Below are positions 1-11,405 of a DNA stretch of 64,000 nt, piece after piece. The translations under genes and the position numbers were made by a program. Under the pieces are notes generated by a model. It was not told the DNA's origin and ran no database searches. It saw nothing but the letters and a program-made list of their open reading frames with translations. The stretch spans positions 1 to 64,000 of the forward strand of contig JBAMJV010000837.1 in assembly GCA_037951105.1 (NCBI GenBank), given 5' to 3'. Origin of the DNA: Echinarachnius parma (Eukaryota; Echinodermata; Echinoidea; Clypeasteroida; Echinarachniidae). The number at the start of each line of letters is the position of its first letter. Position 1 is the first letter of the stretch.

Positions 1-1756
1 TGTACCATGTGACTATAGTTGAACATAAAATAAAAATGAATCAAATGAATCCAATATCTCTCTTATATTAATATACATAGATATACTTTCCGTCGTCAAA
101 ACTCAAGAATGCATACGTACCATAATGCTAGGCAAACTCACATACATCATTATCATGATTAGGATGCTACAAAAAGTTCTTATTCTCGGTCTCTTCTATA
201 TCTCAGCTCTGTATTGAAACCCAACATGTCCAATTCCCATATTTTGTCTCATACCATCCGTGTATCATACAGTATACTTCGTTATAATTACTTTAGGCGG
301 AGGTTTTTGCATTGCGGAGCTCTGCTTCTTTTGTACACGCATGTATTTTGTTTTGCCTATGATTTTACATTTATTAGATAACCTTGTTTTGTTTAGGTTG
401 ACTGCATTGTGGCAATAAATGTCCTATACCCCATTGTATCTATTAGTCAATCTATGGTCTTGGATATGAAAACAAAGCATGCAAACAATAGGCGAAACCG
501 CAAAACAAACATAAAAGTGTTAACTATTTTTGGACTGAATATATGTATTTATCATAACCAGATTTCAATGAATTGAAAACAGAGGTACATGTATAGTAAT
601 AACATAACATTACAGTCGATACAACTTGATTTGTATTAGCGACAATGATTTTAGCAATTATCAAAGCTGGACGTAACAAAATTAAATGTTTTAGTATATT
701 TTTGTTCTAATTCACGGTGATTAAGGAGAGGACGACTTTCATTTAGCTGTACAAGTGCTGTTTGTTCTTGCTCTCTAATACATGCACGCCTATGATCATT
801 TCCACTAACGAAAAATATACGTGTTAATGCAAGAAAAATGTCTTCGCTATTTGAAACATAATCAATAAATTCTTTGATAAGCCCATTGTAGGAAGTTTCT
901 CAATAACCATGTTTCAACACTAAGATACAGTTGGGCTGGCATCCTTTCTGGCGGTCCTTATTAGATAGATATCATAGATACTATAGTTTTATCTTCATAT
1001 AACTCGGCACATTCGTAGCCCGATAAGCTAAATTGTAGACAATTTTACAACAGATAAATCATATCAAGCATACCCATGTCAAAAATTACAACTACATAAT
1101 AGAAATACGTATACATTCCTTTTATAAAAGACAAATAATTTAGCATAAAAAGGGAAAACATGAATACATACTGTACTTAACAAATAAATCGCGAGCGCAC
1201 ACACGCGTGAACGGTAACTGGCGATATATACATCCTAGAGTCGATACATAAACTACTAATAAAATAATTTGAAATGGAAAATGAATCTGGCATTGAGAAA
1301 ATCTTAGGGTTGATATTTGTGTTAACTATTATATAAATCATTTCAATGGAAGTGAGATAAATCTGGCATTTAAATAAGTACTGAGGGTAAATATTTGGTT
1401 TACAGAGTATATCGGGATAGATAGAATATGTGCGACAAATACTAATAATAAAATACTTAATGAATACATTCCATGCGTATATATAAAAGTAATAAAACAA
1501 TAATTATGATGCTCTGATTACAGTCCTTTTAAGAGCATTTTAACAGTCCATTTATTGAGAATTCAAGAGTCTTGTCATATTACTGGCTACCGGACTGTTT
1601 TTATAACGGTTCGTGCGGGCATCTTGGTTCTTTGTATTTGTTAGTGTTTCTCAGTGTTCTTACAGGAATTGTTTTCGGTGAACCAGTCATCACCGACACC
1701 ATAGTTTTATCTATTGCGATCAGGGTATTCTAGGAGTATGTTCGACTACAACAAGG
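1..1756 (+). other. Duplicated upstream flank of receptor copy A
   Basis: No gene is seen here. The block matches the DNA upstream of copy B (about 8050-8967) over long stretches, for example the runs around 130-200 and 8130-8200 and around 400-600 and 8390-8610. The same text recurs, more diverged, upstream of copies C, D and E. It therefore belongs to the segment that was duplicated with each receptor gene and may hold the promoter. Small insertions and deletions separate the copies. Short open frames in it, such as one at 1177-1500 on the minus strand, are AT-rich and look random. Confidence 0.7.
1711..1733 (+). promoter_or_regulatory. Conserved pre-start block (copy A)
   Basis: The motif CTATTGCGATCAGGGTAT is found 20-60 bp before the ATG in copies A, B, D and E, and in C before a MITE moved it away. 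It is the best conserved non-coding text of the family. It could be a core promoter, a transcription start or a 5' UTR element; the sequence alone does not decide. Confidence 0.45.
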
Positions 1757-2872
1757 ATGGCCACAATGACCACGTCTGGCACTACGATGAACCAATATAT
1801 AAGGCCTCTTGAGCAAGTAGCCATCGTGGTTCTGACAACGTTGTCTGTTGGCGCCATATACACTCCTGCTTTCTTACCGTCATCTCTCCCCACTGGCCAT
1901 GCTGGTCTGGGGCGTGGTCAGCATGTGGCTAGCCTACACCAAGCTCTCTCCTCGGTCCACTCATCTATATATGCCTTCATAAATCGTCGCCTGCGTGCGT
2001 CTATTTTTTCCGTAATACATACGCGCAGTTTATCCTCAAAAACTCGTGAAAGCGCGCTGGTAAGCTAAGACTAGCTCGCGTTTGTTGATTTACACGCAAG
2101 CTAGCATTTTCTCAATAAAATCGTGGTTTCACACCACCATGATGACTGTTGAGTGGATTACACCTAGATGACGTTCCTAGTCGTATCGTCGTGTCGTAGT
2201 CCACATCGAGATCGGGCCACTAATTAATGGTCACCCTTGCCCTGGACTTGTCTTAGCTAGATCTATGTCGCAGAGTCGCAGAGTTTTTAGCCTCTTGAGA
2301 AGGCATGTCTCGTCTGAGCTGAGTTGAATGCACGGTATAGTATGCATTATGCAGGAACGACTTTACAGCGCGACTACCCTGCACAATCATTTGGCGAGTG
2401 AATTCACCACTGCAGATAGCCTCCATCAGGCGTTCAGTCGTTCCTGATCCTGCATGCAGCACATCCATTGCTTGCTTGAGACACGAAGCCTGGTTAAAAG
2501 CTACAGAGTTTGATGCATAGAAATGACTAATTCCCGGAGCAGACAGAGCCGACTCGACTGGTTGTCATTCCGATCGGCTCAGTTTTCAGTGCCTCGCCGA
2601 TACACATTTGGCCAGTCGAGAGACAGTCGGATGCCAGTTGGGGCCGATTCAACGCCGCTAAATCTGCTCCGACCGACCGGGCCCAACTCTAGCCTGACTC
2701 GGTCGAGTCTGCTCTGTCTGCGCCGGGCTTTACGTTAACAGCAGCGGCGCTAGTCTTGGCTTACCAGTGCGCTTTTAGCCGATTTGCCGCGTATGTATTA
2801 CGGAAAAATAAACGCCGCTTCCTGCGTGCCAGGTATCGTTCTCTGATTGGCTGCCGGGACTGTGCCCAGTAA
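1757..2872 (+). pseudogene. Receptor copy A, deleted class A GPCR pseudogene
   Basis: The start matches exon 1 of copy B (MATMTTSGTTM...), but after about 20 codons the text jumps to exon 3. TM1 to TM5, both introns and the third loop are gone. The TM6-TM7 region is degraded and out of frame in part. Exon 3 is then split by an 822-bp DNA element at 1999-2820 and resumes at 2821, ending with the usual RSLIGCRDCAQ tail and a TAA at 2870-2872. At the deletion joint a short stretch like the TM1 text 'ccatcgtggt' lies against the exon 3 text 'tctgacaacgttg', which suggests joining at microhomology. It is clearly non-functional as a receptor. It lies first in the array and is closest in sequence to copies B-D. 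Confidence 0.85.
1999..2820. mobile_element. Non-autonomous DNA transposon, Mutator-like, in pseudogene A
   Basis: The two ends are inverted repeats of about 80 bp; both contain TTTTTCCGTAATACATACGCG-type text, and further in AGCGC(G/A)CTGGTAAGC. A 9-bp direct repeat, CCTGCGTGC, flanks it at 1990-1998 and 2821-2829, and removing the element restores the exon 3 text. Long TIRs with a 9-bp target duplication are typical of MULE elements. No transposase is seen, so it is non-autonomous. The superfamily call is inferred from TSD length and TIR length only. Confidence 0.7.
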
Positions 2873-3639
2873 ATACCGATATCAATTGGATATCCATATA
2901 CCCCATATAAAACTGTCGGCCCCGCCCCGCCAACGGCTGAGGCGTGGTTAGTATTTCTTTAAACATGATACTCCTACTTCATGTCAAAATAAATTGTCCT
3001 TCCTAGGTGTACACCAGATTGTATAATTTCAAGTTAAAAAATGCAAAAGCCCCCTTACCATGCATGGGCGGACACCCACCTCCCATCAAACCCTCCCCAC
3101 TCTCGATCGCTAATTCGCTCCTTCGGGAATCGGTCTTGTGTACGTATGGTATACCTTGTTCATGCTGTTGTATAATATTTTTTTCTCAAAAACAAAATAT
3201 AACATTAGTTCCAGTCGGTAGTATCGTGACGCACCCATAATCTGACTTTTTGACTTAGTATTTGCAATATTTCACGGATAATCCGAATATGAGTTTTCTA
3301 AAGAGTTTTCCTTTGTAAAAACGATTTGAAAAGAAAAACAAATCTAACTCAACGTAATTACCATTCGGAAGGCACCATTCGCTCGAACGCTGTCCCCATA
3401 ACACAAACGCGCGTGACTGAAATCGCGAATTTTATTTTTTCTCATCAGAGTAACAATAATAAATAAATAATAAAAAATAATAATATGTAATATAATATAA
3501 ATATAAAATGCATTTATCTAATTACTCATAGCGCTATAAAACACAAAATACACAAAACAAACATACTCTCTCTATAGAGTATAAATAACTACATAATTAT
3601 ACTCTAATTGTGGTTAATTGTGATTATAACACGGCTCTG
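2873..3639. other. Intergenic, no gene seen
   Basis: The first 80 bp after the stop of copy A resemble the degenerate TM7-like text found behind the other receptor copies. The rest is AT-rich spacer with simple (AAT) and (TA) runs around 3450-3600. Short open frames look random. Confidence 0.5.
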
Positions 3640-4430
3640 GTAAATTCAGTAACGTGATTGGTTAAATCCTGTCACGTGACTATTCATTAAATTTCAACAA
3701 ACATGCACGACCGTGCAAAACAGGGTGCAACCCCATGCATTACTCGTTTTCGTTGCGCAACTTTTTTGCACGGCTATGACGTCACAATGCTTGTTTACAT
3801 AGTTCTATCGGAGACAAACTTGCGAAAGTGATAAAAAAAAAAGATGGAAAAAGCTTCGTTTTGAAAATTATCGGTATTGTAGTAAATCAATCTTAGCAGT
3901 TTCGTAAATTATATGGTATGTGGTTTGATATTGGTAAGTTTTGGAATGGAAATGCATAAAATGCTTTGATAATTCTCATTTTACGGGATTTTTTTCGGCA
4001 ATTTCTGGTGGACTGCGTTTGATCTGCTGAGCTTCACATTCAGTGAAGCGAGTGCAGGTAGTCGGATGGTGAATTTTGTAAATTCATATTCACACTCTAG
4101 AGGGTAGATAGACTGGGTTTGTGGCATGGCAAGTCTGTTTTTAAAAATCCAGCAAAATAAACGATTCCGTGGTTGAGCTCGTGTTATAAAACAAATAATA
4201 CACGGTCTCAATTATCGTGCATCATGTAAATGCATCGCGCTCTCGGCTCTGTTAGCTGTGCGTTGCGCACTCGGCTACGCCTCGTGCGCAACGCACAGCT
4301 AACAGAGCCTCGCGTGCGATGCATTTACACAATGCACTCTAGACAGTGTATTATTTGTATAGTACTCCATCAAGAAAAAGCACGCATGACACGCCGACTA
4401 TTCACACATTCACACGTGATAAATTAGGTA
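3640..4430. repeat. Interspersed repeat, copy 1 (with a central hairpin)
   Basis: The stretch 3890-4225 matches 30905-31240 in intron 2 of copy D, including the run around 'gtaaattatatggtatgtggtttg' (3905-3930) and the text ending in 'ataatacacg'. At 4230-4325 this copy also carries a near-perfect hairpin with about 40-bp arms (TGTTAGCTGTGCGTTGCGCA and its complement) that the other copy lacks. No coding capacity is seen. It is probably a non-autonomous DNA element of unknown class. Confidence 0.55.
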
Positions 4431-4594
4431 TAATTTGTATCCAATGGTCAGAAACCTGCTAATAACGAGGCATAATTATTTCCCGATCCAACAAAATTAC
4501 TTTATTTGTCATTTTAATGATCATTAGATGTTGCTTATGTCATCTGATCAAACGAAACTAGTTTTGGGTATATGATACTTTGGGATAGTAAGAT

Positions 4595-4800
4595 GTGTGT
4601 CGTTATGGGAGTGTTGAGCCTGTAGGTCTATCGGTTCGACACCTTGTCTTCCAATGCGAAGGCCGTGGGTTCGGTTCCCAACCGCAGTACGCAGTTGGTG
4701 CCCAACCCAGGAGCAATGGATACCTGCTATATAGGTTATTATATGGCAGTACTGCCCAATCAAGCCTGATAAGTCTCTATGGTTGCTTGTTAGTTTAACT
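4595..4800 (+). repeat. tRNA-derived SINE-like sequence
   Basis: An A-box-like stretch (TAGGTCTATCGG) is followed about 50 bp later by a B-box-like GGTTCGGTTCC, with a weak anticodon-arm-like hairpin between them. There is no matching acceptor stem, so this is not a working tRNA gene. A tRNA-unrelated tail of about 100 bp follows. Confidence 0.45.
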
Positions 4801-5114
4801 TGCTCTCCGGTGAGTTTAAAATCACACGCTACAATGTTCTGGTTATACCAACTAAACAGAGGTAATTCTTGACCCGTTTCTATCTGCAGCCCTTTTTACA
4901 AACTTTGTCGTTTGCAGCATCCGAGCAGTACTTAATTTTACGACCAAGATTTTTTGTAATCTATAGCTGCGAAATATAACCCTCCTCGAGTTCGCCACTA
5001 TTCGGAAATAATTATGTAATGTTCGTGCAGAATCATATACGAGTTTGTTTAATCACGATTAGCAAAAGGATTTTCCTATATTGCTACTTGTAGGTGATAA
5101 CGGGATGATACCGT

Positions 5115-5685
5115 ATATATGAGAATACGGATTAATTCTTATTATGATTCGACCCGCTCTATTTTGCAATTTTTGCAATAACCAAAGAGAACTTCTTGAA
5201 GCAGATTGCCAAACCAAGTCTCCATAATCAAAATGAGGAAGTAGAACAGATTTATAAATGACATTCAGATTAGATTCATTTATAGTATAACGTAATCTAC
5301 CAAGAAAGCTTACAATTCTACCAATTTTCTGACACATAATTATTTTCAATATGCATATCCCATTCAACTCTCTATCGATGTGAATTCCAAGATAGTTTGT
5401 GCTTTTAACTTGTTCAATGCATATATCTCTAATTTGTATATCAATTTCATTACACTTTAATAACATATATCTTGTTCCAAAAAGCATACAAACAGTGTTG
5501 GTGTAATTTATAAACAAATTGTTTGTACGCATCCAATCATCTAACTTTAGCATTTCACTATTAAGAACAGACTGAACCTTTTATCATCTCCATGGGAGAA
5601 ATATATAATAGTATCGTCAGCATAGAGGAGAATTGAAGATCGCTTGAATATATCAGGTAGATCATTAATGAATATGGTAATATCG
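5115..5685 (-). mobile_element. LINE fragment, CR1/Jockey-type reverse transcriptase C-terminal part
   Basis: On the minus strand this encodes text such as LDDWMRTNNLFINYTNTV, YLGIHIDREL, VSFLGRLRYTI and LPHFDYGDLVWQS, the thumb and post-RT part of a non-LTR reverse transcriptase. It matches the longer copy at 27568-29400 closely, but is cut at both ends and has frame damage near 5340 and 5580. It is a dead fragment of the same family. Confidence 0.85.
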
Positions 5686-5699
5686 ATTACTATTCCACT

Positions 5700-6180
5700 T
5701 TACAACTACGCGTCTTCCGTCTTCCCTTCCCTCCGTGGCTACGCCAATCCGAAATTACTGTTGTTTTTATTTTGTTTAATCAAGCCCCCCCCCCCTTCCT
5801 CTTATCCCGTGGCTACGCCAATCCGAAATTACTGTTGTTTTTATTTTGTTTAATCAAGCCCCCCCCCCCCCTTCCTCTTATCCCGTGGCTACGCCAATCT
5901 AAATTTCAAGTTTTTAAAAATTGTTTTGTTTTATTTATAGCCTCCGTTAAGCATGCCCCTTTCCCCTTCCCTCCCTTGGCCAGACCAATCAAACAATTAA
6001 GTTTTTGTTTGATTAAACAAGCCCCCCCCCCCCCCCCCCATCCTCTTTCCCACGTGGCTACGCAAATGTGAAATTATAGTTCTATTTTCTCTTAATTTGA
6101 TACAGAGCCTATATTGAGCAAGCCCCCCCCCCCCCCCTCCCTCCCTTCCTTCCCGTGGCTACGTCAATCTGAAATCATAG
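5700..6180. repeat. Tandem repeat with poly-C tracts, about 70-bp unit
   Basis: Five to six copies of a unit made of a C run, 'ttcctcttatcccgtggcta', 'cgccaatccgaaatta' and a T-rich piece. The first copies are almost identical and later ones are diverged. Open frames across it are by-products of the repeat. Confidence 0.85.
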
Positions 6181-6184
6181 TATT

Positions 6185-6575
6185 ATACCGAACCCGATTT
6201 CATTTTCGGATTAACGAAACCGATTTAATTTTAGGAATAGCGAACCTTCGGAATAACGAGCTCTCGAAATAACGGACCTTCGGAATAACGAACCCGATTT
6301 AATTTTCGGACTAACGATCTTTCGGAGTAACGAACCCGATTTCATTTTAGGAATAGCGAACATTCGGAATAACGAACCCTCGGAATAACGAACCTTCGGA
6401 ATAACAAACCTTCGGAATAACGAACCCTCGGAATAACGAGCCGTCGGAATAATGCAACAAATGTTCGGATTAACGAATCCTATTTCATTTTCGGATTAAC
6501 GAACCCTCAGGTATACGATAGTTTGCGAATAATGAACCTTCGGAATAACGAACCTTCGGAATAACGAACCTCCCC
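6185..6575. repeat. Minisatellite, about 14-bp unit (CGGAATAACGAACC)
   Basis: Many imperfect copies of 'ttcggaataacgaacc', mixed with a longer variant holding 'cgatttaattttcgga'. A separate run of more than 20 C bases follows at 6677-6698. Confidence 0.85.
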
Positions 6576-6599
6576 CGTGTGAAGTCGTTCTAAACATAG

Positions 6600-8050
6600 G
6601 CTTACATGGTATGACATGTTATTAGGAAAAATATAACTTTAGCCACCCTCCACCACCCCCGAACCCCGGGCGACCCCCCCCCCCCCCCCCCCCCCCCCGC
6701 AGCAAAATGTGTCCATACGTCTATGTTTATGAATTCATAGGTTTCATAAGTAGCTATGTAATAGGCAATCCTTCATTTTGTTTGGCAGATATCCTGGTCA
6801 TAAAAAAGTACAGTAATCATGATGGGCCTTAATGGCTTTAAATTATACGATATCAATCTTTAACATCTGCTTCTTATTATGACGGCGGCACTGTTTTTTT
6901 TACTTATACAGGACCATTAACATGATTAATGCCAGACATGCAGTTTAAGAAACGGGAACATGTAGCTTCCCGTCTATTCCAAAAGAAATTTGGTCTCATT
7001 TTGAGACGGACCTTATAAGAGGGAAATAATTCTGTACAATATTTCAAATTTGTCCGACGAACATAAACAATATCACTTCATTGATGACATCAACTATGAC
7101 AACTATGATATCGTCTTGGACGTACTTACAAACTGCGCATGCGCCAATTTCTGAGACGAAAATTGATTTACCAAGATAGCCAAGATTGTACCCGGAAGTC
7201 ATCGCTGTCATCGATTTTGTGTGTTGTTCTATGGACCTTTCGTGCAATTATTGTTACATTGGAAACGTGTTTTCACGGGAAATTTGGCTCGAAGTCATAA
7301 ATGTTTTTTTCAGAATTCTTCATAATGGACATCTCATATAGGTAAGACTGATTTTTTTAAATTTATTTGTTCTATTTATTTACGGATTTGAACAAAATAC
7401 CAACGTTCATATCGTACCCAGTCCCAGGTCCCCTCGCGAGCTGGCTGGCTGAGGCCTCGGCAGCGCAGACGTACGGGGGCCAACTCCGGTGACTGATGCA
7501 CGGACCAAACAAGGGCTTTCAACTTTCGTTTTCTCAGAAAGTCTCTCAGTCGAGGGACGTTCCACAGACGAATGTCGTCTATTGATGTAGCCTGGTCATC
7601 ATCCATGTCGATGTCAAAATGCCGAAATTGAAGAGAAAACTTATCGTGATCACAAACGTAAACGTAACAAAACACAAGGAGAATGCACGCACGCGCGGTA
7701 AATTCTACATAGAGCTCTGTACTTTAAATGCGTGCGTCACAGGCTGTGCCGTAAACGTACGCGTAAAGTCTCAATTTTGGGTACAATCTTCCGAAAACCC
7801 TGTTACGTCCGTTGCTCCATGGGCTAACTACGAGCTCCCTTATTGGTCGGCTGTTGTGGATGAAGTTAAGTGAACCCATGAGTACGAGTGAACCCATGCG
7901 TGAACCATATCGGCTAGCTGCGTTGCGTAGGCTTATTATTGGAAGAACGTATGTTTATCATTGTGATGGGCTGATGGGCTCGCTTTATTATTGCATATAC
8001 TTCACAACACTTACTGTAAGGGCACTATATTGATATATTTATCTACAATT
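6600..8050. other. Intergenic, one weak coding candidate
   Basis: Mostly unique spacer. The only coding-looking piece is on the minus strand at about 7520-7620, where a frame reads DDIRLWNVPRLRDFLRKRKL, which resembles the helix-turn-helix of a SAP domain. The frame runs on to 7376 without further recognisable domains. It could be one exon of a gene, a fragment of a transposon-borne gene, or chance. Confidence 0.3.
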
Positions 8051-8967
8051 ATGGTATGGTATTAACACAAAAAACACTTTGTCCTATCCAATTTATGTTC
8101 GATGAATATGAAGACAGTATTAATACATAATGCAGGCAAACTCACATACATCATTATCATGATTATGATGTCTACAAAATGTTCATTCTCGTCCTTCTAT
8201 ATCTCAGTCAGTATTGAAACCAACATTTCCAATTCCCATATTTTGTCTCATCACATACCGTGTATATACAGTATACTTCGTTATAATTACTTTAGGGAGG
8301 TTGTTAGCATTGCGAGCTCTGCTTCTTTTGCAACGCATGTAATTTTGTTTTGCCTATGATTTTAAATGTATTTAGATAAACTTGTTTTGATTAGGTTGAC
8401 TGCATTGTGGCAATACATGTCCTATACCCCATTGTATTCTATTTGTCAATCTATGGTTTGGATATGAAAACAAATGCATGAAACAATAGGCGAAACCGCA
8501 AAACAAACATTAAAAGTGTTCAAACTATTTTTGGACTGAAAATATGTATTTATCATAAACCATGATTTCAATGAATTGAAAACAGAGGTACATGTATAGT
8601 AATAACATAACATTACAGTCGATACAACTACAGCGACAACGATTTTACAATATCAAAGCTGGACCTAACATAATTAACTGTTATATGTATATTTGTTTTA
8701 ATTCACAGTCTGTACAAGTCTGTTTGTTCTTGGTCTCCATACATGTACGCCTATGATCATTTCGCTAAGAAAAATATAGATGCCAGAAAATGTCTTCACT
8801 AGATTTCACTATTTGAAAAATAATTCAAATACTTTGATAAGCAACGTAGGAGGTTTCTCGTCAAACGTTTTCAACACTAAGAATCACCTGGTCTGGGACG
8901 ATTTTCTGGCGGTCACTATTAGCGGTATCTATTGCGATCAGGGTATACTAGGAATCTGTGAACAAGG
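8051..8967 (+). other. Duplicated upstream flank of receptor copy B
   Basis: Matches the flank of copy A (1-1756) and, more weakly, those of C (12660-14224) and E (about 36060-40142). It ends in the conserved block CTATTGCGATCAGGGTATAC at 8929-8950, 18-39 bp before the ATG. No gene is seen within it. Confidence 0.7.
8929..8950 (+). promoter_or_regulatory. Conserved pre-start block (copy B)
   Basis: The same block as before copies A, D and E, here ending 17 bp before the ATG. Its conservation among copies whose other spacer text has drifted suggests a role in the start of transcription or translation. Confidence 0.45.
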
Positions 8968-11405
8968 ATGGCCACAATGACCACGTCTGGCACTACGATG
9001 ACCAATATAGGCCTCTTGAGCAATAGCGTCACAACACCTTATGACCATGGCCTGGACTTCGATCACCATCCGTGGTCGGCCGTGGCGTTCATCGAGGGAA
9101 TCACCGTCGTGGTCATCTTCGTCGGCGCGCTCTTCGCAAACCTGATGGCGATGACGATGATTCTGATGGACAAACGATTGCGAAATAATCTCCATAATGT
9201 CCTCATCCTCAACCTGATCGTGATGAACCTCGGTATAACGATTACGAGTATGACTCTCTCCATCTGGTCAATCTACGACCACGGCTTGCTTCTCACCCAC
9301 AACGAAGTCTTGTGTACGGTAAATAATCATAGTTTGCATTTATTGATTATATATTTTATAATAACTGTTTTTGAAGATATAGATAAGATCGTGAAACTAC
9401 CTTTTTAAATGACATACCTTCTTTACGCATTCAATTGAATTGTAGTTGATATTTGACTTGTTTTGTTATCAGAAACGATGTAATTTTATAATACCAGTTA
9501 GCCTTCTACTATTAGGGAATACATCCAAAAATGAGGAACTCCTGGGGGGTGTTTCACAAAGATCCTAAATTAAAATTAACTCTCGTTATGTTAGACATCA
9601 AAAGTATGGAAAGCCATTTGTTTCTTTAAATTTGTTTGTAAAAGTCCCTTTTCAAAAGCATAAAATGTTGATTCGAAGCTTTATTATTTTCTATTATCAA
9701 GGAGATTTCATGTTCTGTATGCAACATATATGAAAAGTCTAAAATTCTCGCTTTGTTGCCTTTGTATATATTGTATTCCAAAGCTATATACAAGTGGCTT
9801 TCTATAATAGTTAAGTCCAATTTAACTTCAACTTAAGTTAAGCTCAACTTAGGATCTTTGTGAAACACCCCAGGAACATTTGGAGGGGAGTCGTAATATC
9901 AAGCAATGTTTAATTCAGTGTCTTTCAAGCATTTCAAGAAAACTCTCTAAGGTGTATTCTAAATCCATGAAATGCCAAAAACTAAGAATCGTTCGTGACG
10001 TAGTTTTAAAGTCTCATCTCCCAATCGTTTTCCTACAGATTAACGGAGTCGGTGGAGCTCTGTTCATATTCGGTAACTTCACGACCATTCTGGCCATCTC
10101 TCTGGACCGCTACCTCACCGTGTGTTGGTCAACCCGCTTCCCTCCCACCAAGCGCCGCACCATCGCTCTCATTGTCTTCTGCTGGGCTCTCCCGATCATC
10201 GATGTTATTCCTCCATCCTTCAAAGTCCTGTCTGAGTTCAGGTACCATTCGGACGCTCACCACTGCAACCCGGTCTGGGAAGCATGTATCTACTTTATCA
10301 TCTGGTTCACCTTCATCTTCGGTATAACCATCCCCGTGATGGCCTTCTGCTACATCAGCGTATTGCTTACGATCCGTCGCCAGGAGCTTAAGATGAAGTC
10401 CCATCAAGGTGCTCTGAGAGGAAACAATCCCAGCGCCCCCGCCGCAGGAACGACGTCAGATAGGTGCCATAGTGGCGTTGGCAACATTTCAATGGACACT
10501 ATAAGTATAAGCCGAACAGTGAACTTGACCGATGACCGATCAAACATCCCGAGTGTTGGGGAATCCGATATGCCTAGCACCGGTGCAGTGACTGGCCCCG
10601 TCAAAATAATTTCAGGAGCAACCGAAGATGATGTGCCAGATGATGCGAGTTACCAACCATCTGGCTTACGTGATGCTGCACACGTTGTGAATGAACAACG
10701 CGCTGGACGGACGGCCGATCACCCTGCGAAGACGGCCAAGTCCATTTGGAATAAGAGGAAGAGGACGAAGAATGTTCTGGCAAGACTTAGGAAACTTAGC
10801 GTGGACAAACAGATAGCCATGACAGGTAAAGTAACAAATCAAGACATAATTATCCGCTGAAAAGTACGAGATCATATACAAGGCAGACATTAAAAATGTA
10901 CACATTTTATTTAAGGCTTAAGGTTATCAAGGTTAGTTGTCAGGCAACATATACAAATATACAAATAGAATATTTTAATTAAGATCTGTAATTACTTTTG
11001 TGTAAAAATTGTGTATACTGTGTTCTATGTTATGTTCTGACTTTTGATGTATTTTTAAATATTGATTTGGAAATAAAACAAACAAACAAACAAACAAGGC
11101 AACATATGTCCATGCGATGAACGAACTGGACGTGGTATGCATGTTCTTATGATTTCATTCACGTTTGTGTTTGTTCCTTTTGCTCAGGTATCCTCTTGGT
11201 CTTGACTACGTTGGTCTGTTGGGCACCTTACTTCATCATCCACTCCTGCTTTCTTACCATCAACTCTCCCCACTGGCTGGGCGTGGTCAGTATGTGGCTA
11301 GGGTACACCAACTCTCTCCTTGATCCGCTCATCTATGCCTTCATGAATAGTCGCCTGCGCGCCAGGTACCGTTCTCTGATTGGCTGCCGGGACTGTGCCC
11401 GGTAA
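8968..11405 (+). CDS. Receptor copy B: orphan class A (rhodopsin-like) GPCR
   Basis: A seven-pass membrane receptor of 451 aa in three exons: 8968-9318, 10039-10825 and 11188-11405. Splice sites are GTAAAT/ACAG and GTAAAG/TCAG, in phases 0 and 1. TM1 is at about 41-66 (Asn58 = N1.50), TM2 76-101, the TM3 Cys is 116, DRY is 140-142, the TM4 Trp is 166, the loop-2 Cys is 193, the TM5 Pro is 216, CWAP is 390-393 and DPLIY is 425-429. The third loop of about 155 residues is polar and ends in basic text. TM3 position 3.32 is Gly, so it is not an amine receptor; no TM7 Lys, so not an opsin. Oddity: the near-invariant TM2 Asp (D2.50) is Asn87, unlike copies C-F. Ligand and G protein are unknown. Tandem, lineage-specific receptors of this kind are often chemosensory, which is an inference here. 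Confidence 0.9.
9546..9871. mobile_element. MITE with GGGGTGTTTCACAAAGATCC ends, intron 1 of copy B
   Basis: Inverted ends of about 22 bp (GGGGTGTTTCACAAAGATCC and its complement) enclose about 280 bp of AT-rich DNA without coding capacity. A cut-down second copy lies at about 37485-37667. Ends of this type occur in Harbinger/ISL2EU MITEs; the class is not certain. Confidence 0.75.
10953..11097 (+). mobile_element. Very short LINE 3' end with (AAAC)n tail, intron 2 of copy B
   Basis: A 145-bp insertion ends in 'ggaaataaaacaaacaaac' and is flanked by the 10-bp direct repeat GGCAACATAT at 10943-10952 and 11098-11107. Copy C has the empty site in the same intron (around 20137). The tail resembles that of the LINE at 27568-29400, so this looks like an extreme 5'-truncated copy of that family. 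Confidence 0.8.

Noticed and set aside
1177-1500. 107-codon minus-strand frame
   Set aside because: AT-rich, Ile/Tyr-rich text in a duplicated flank; not kept open in copy B's flank.
5644-6071. Pro-rich frames
   Set aside because: Products of the poly-C tandem repeat.
9062-9263. Minus-strand frames antisense to receptor exons 1
   Set aside because: Shadows of the receptor codons; they recur in every copy because the sense strand is conserved.
8968-11405. Amine receptor or opsin identity for the receptor family
   Set aside because: TM3 position 3.32 is Gly or Ala rather than Asp, and TM7 position 7.43 is Tyr rather than Lys.
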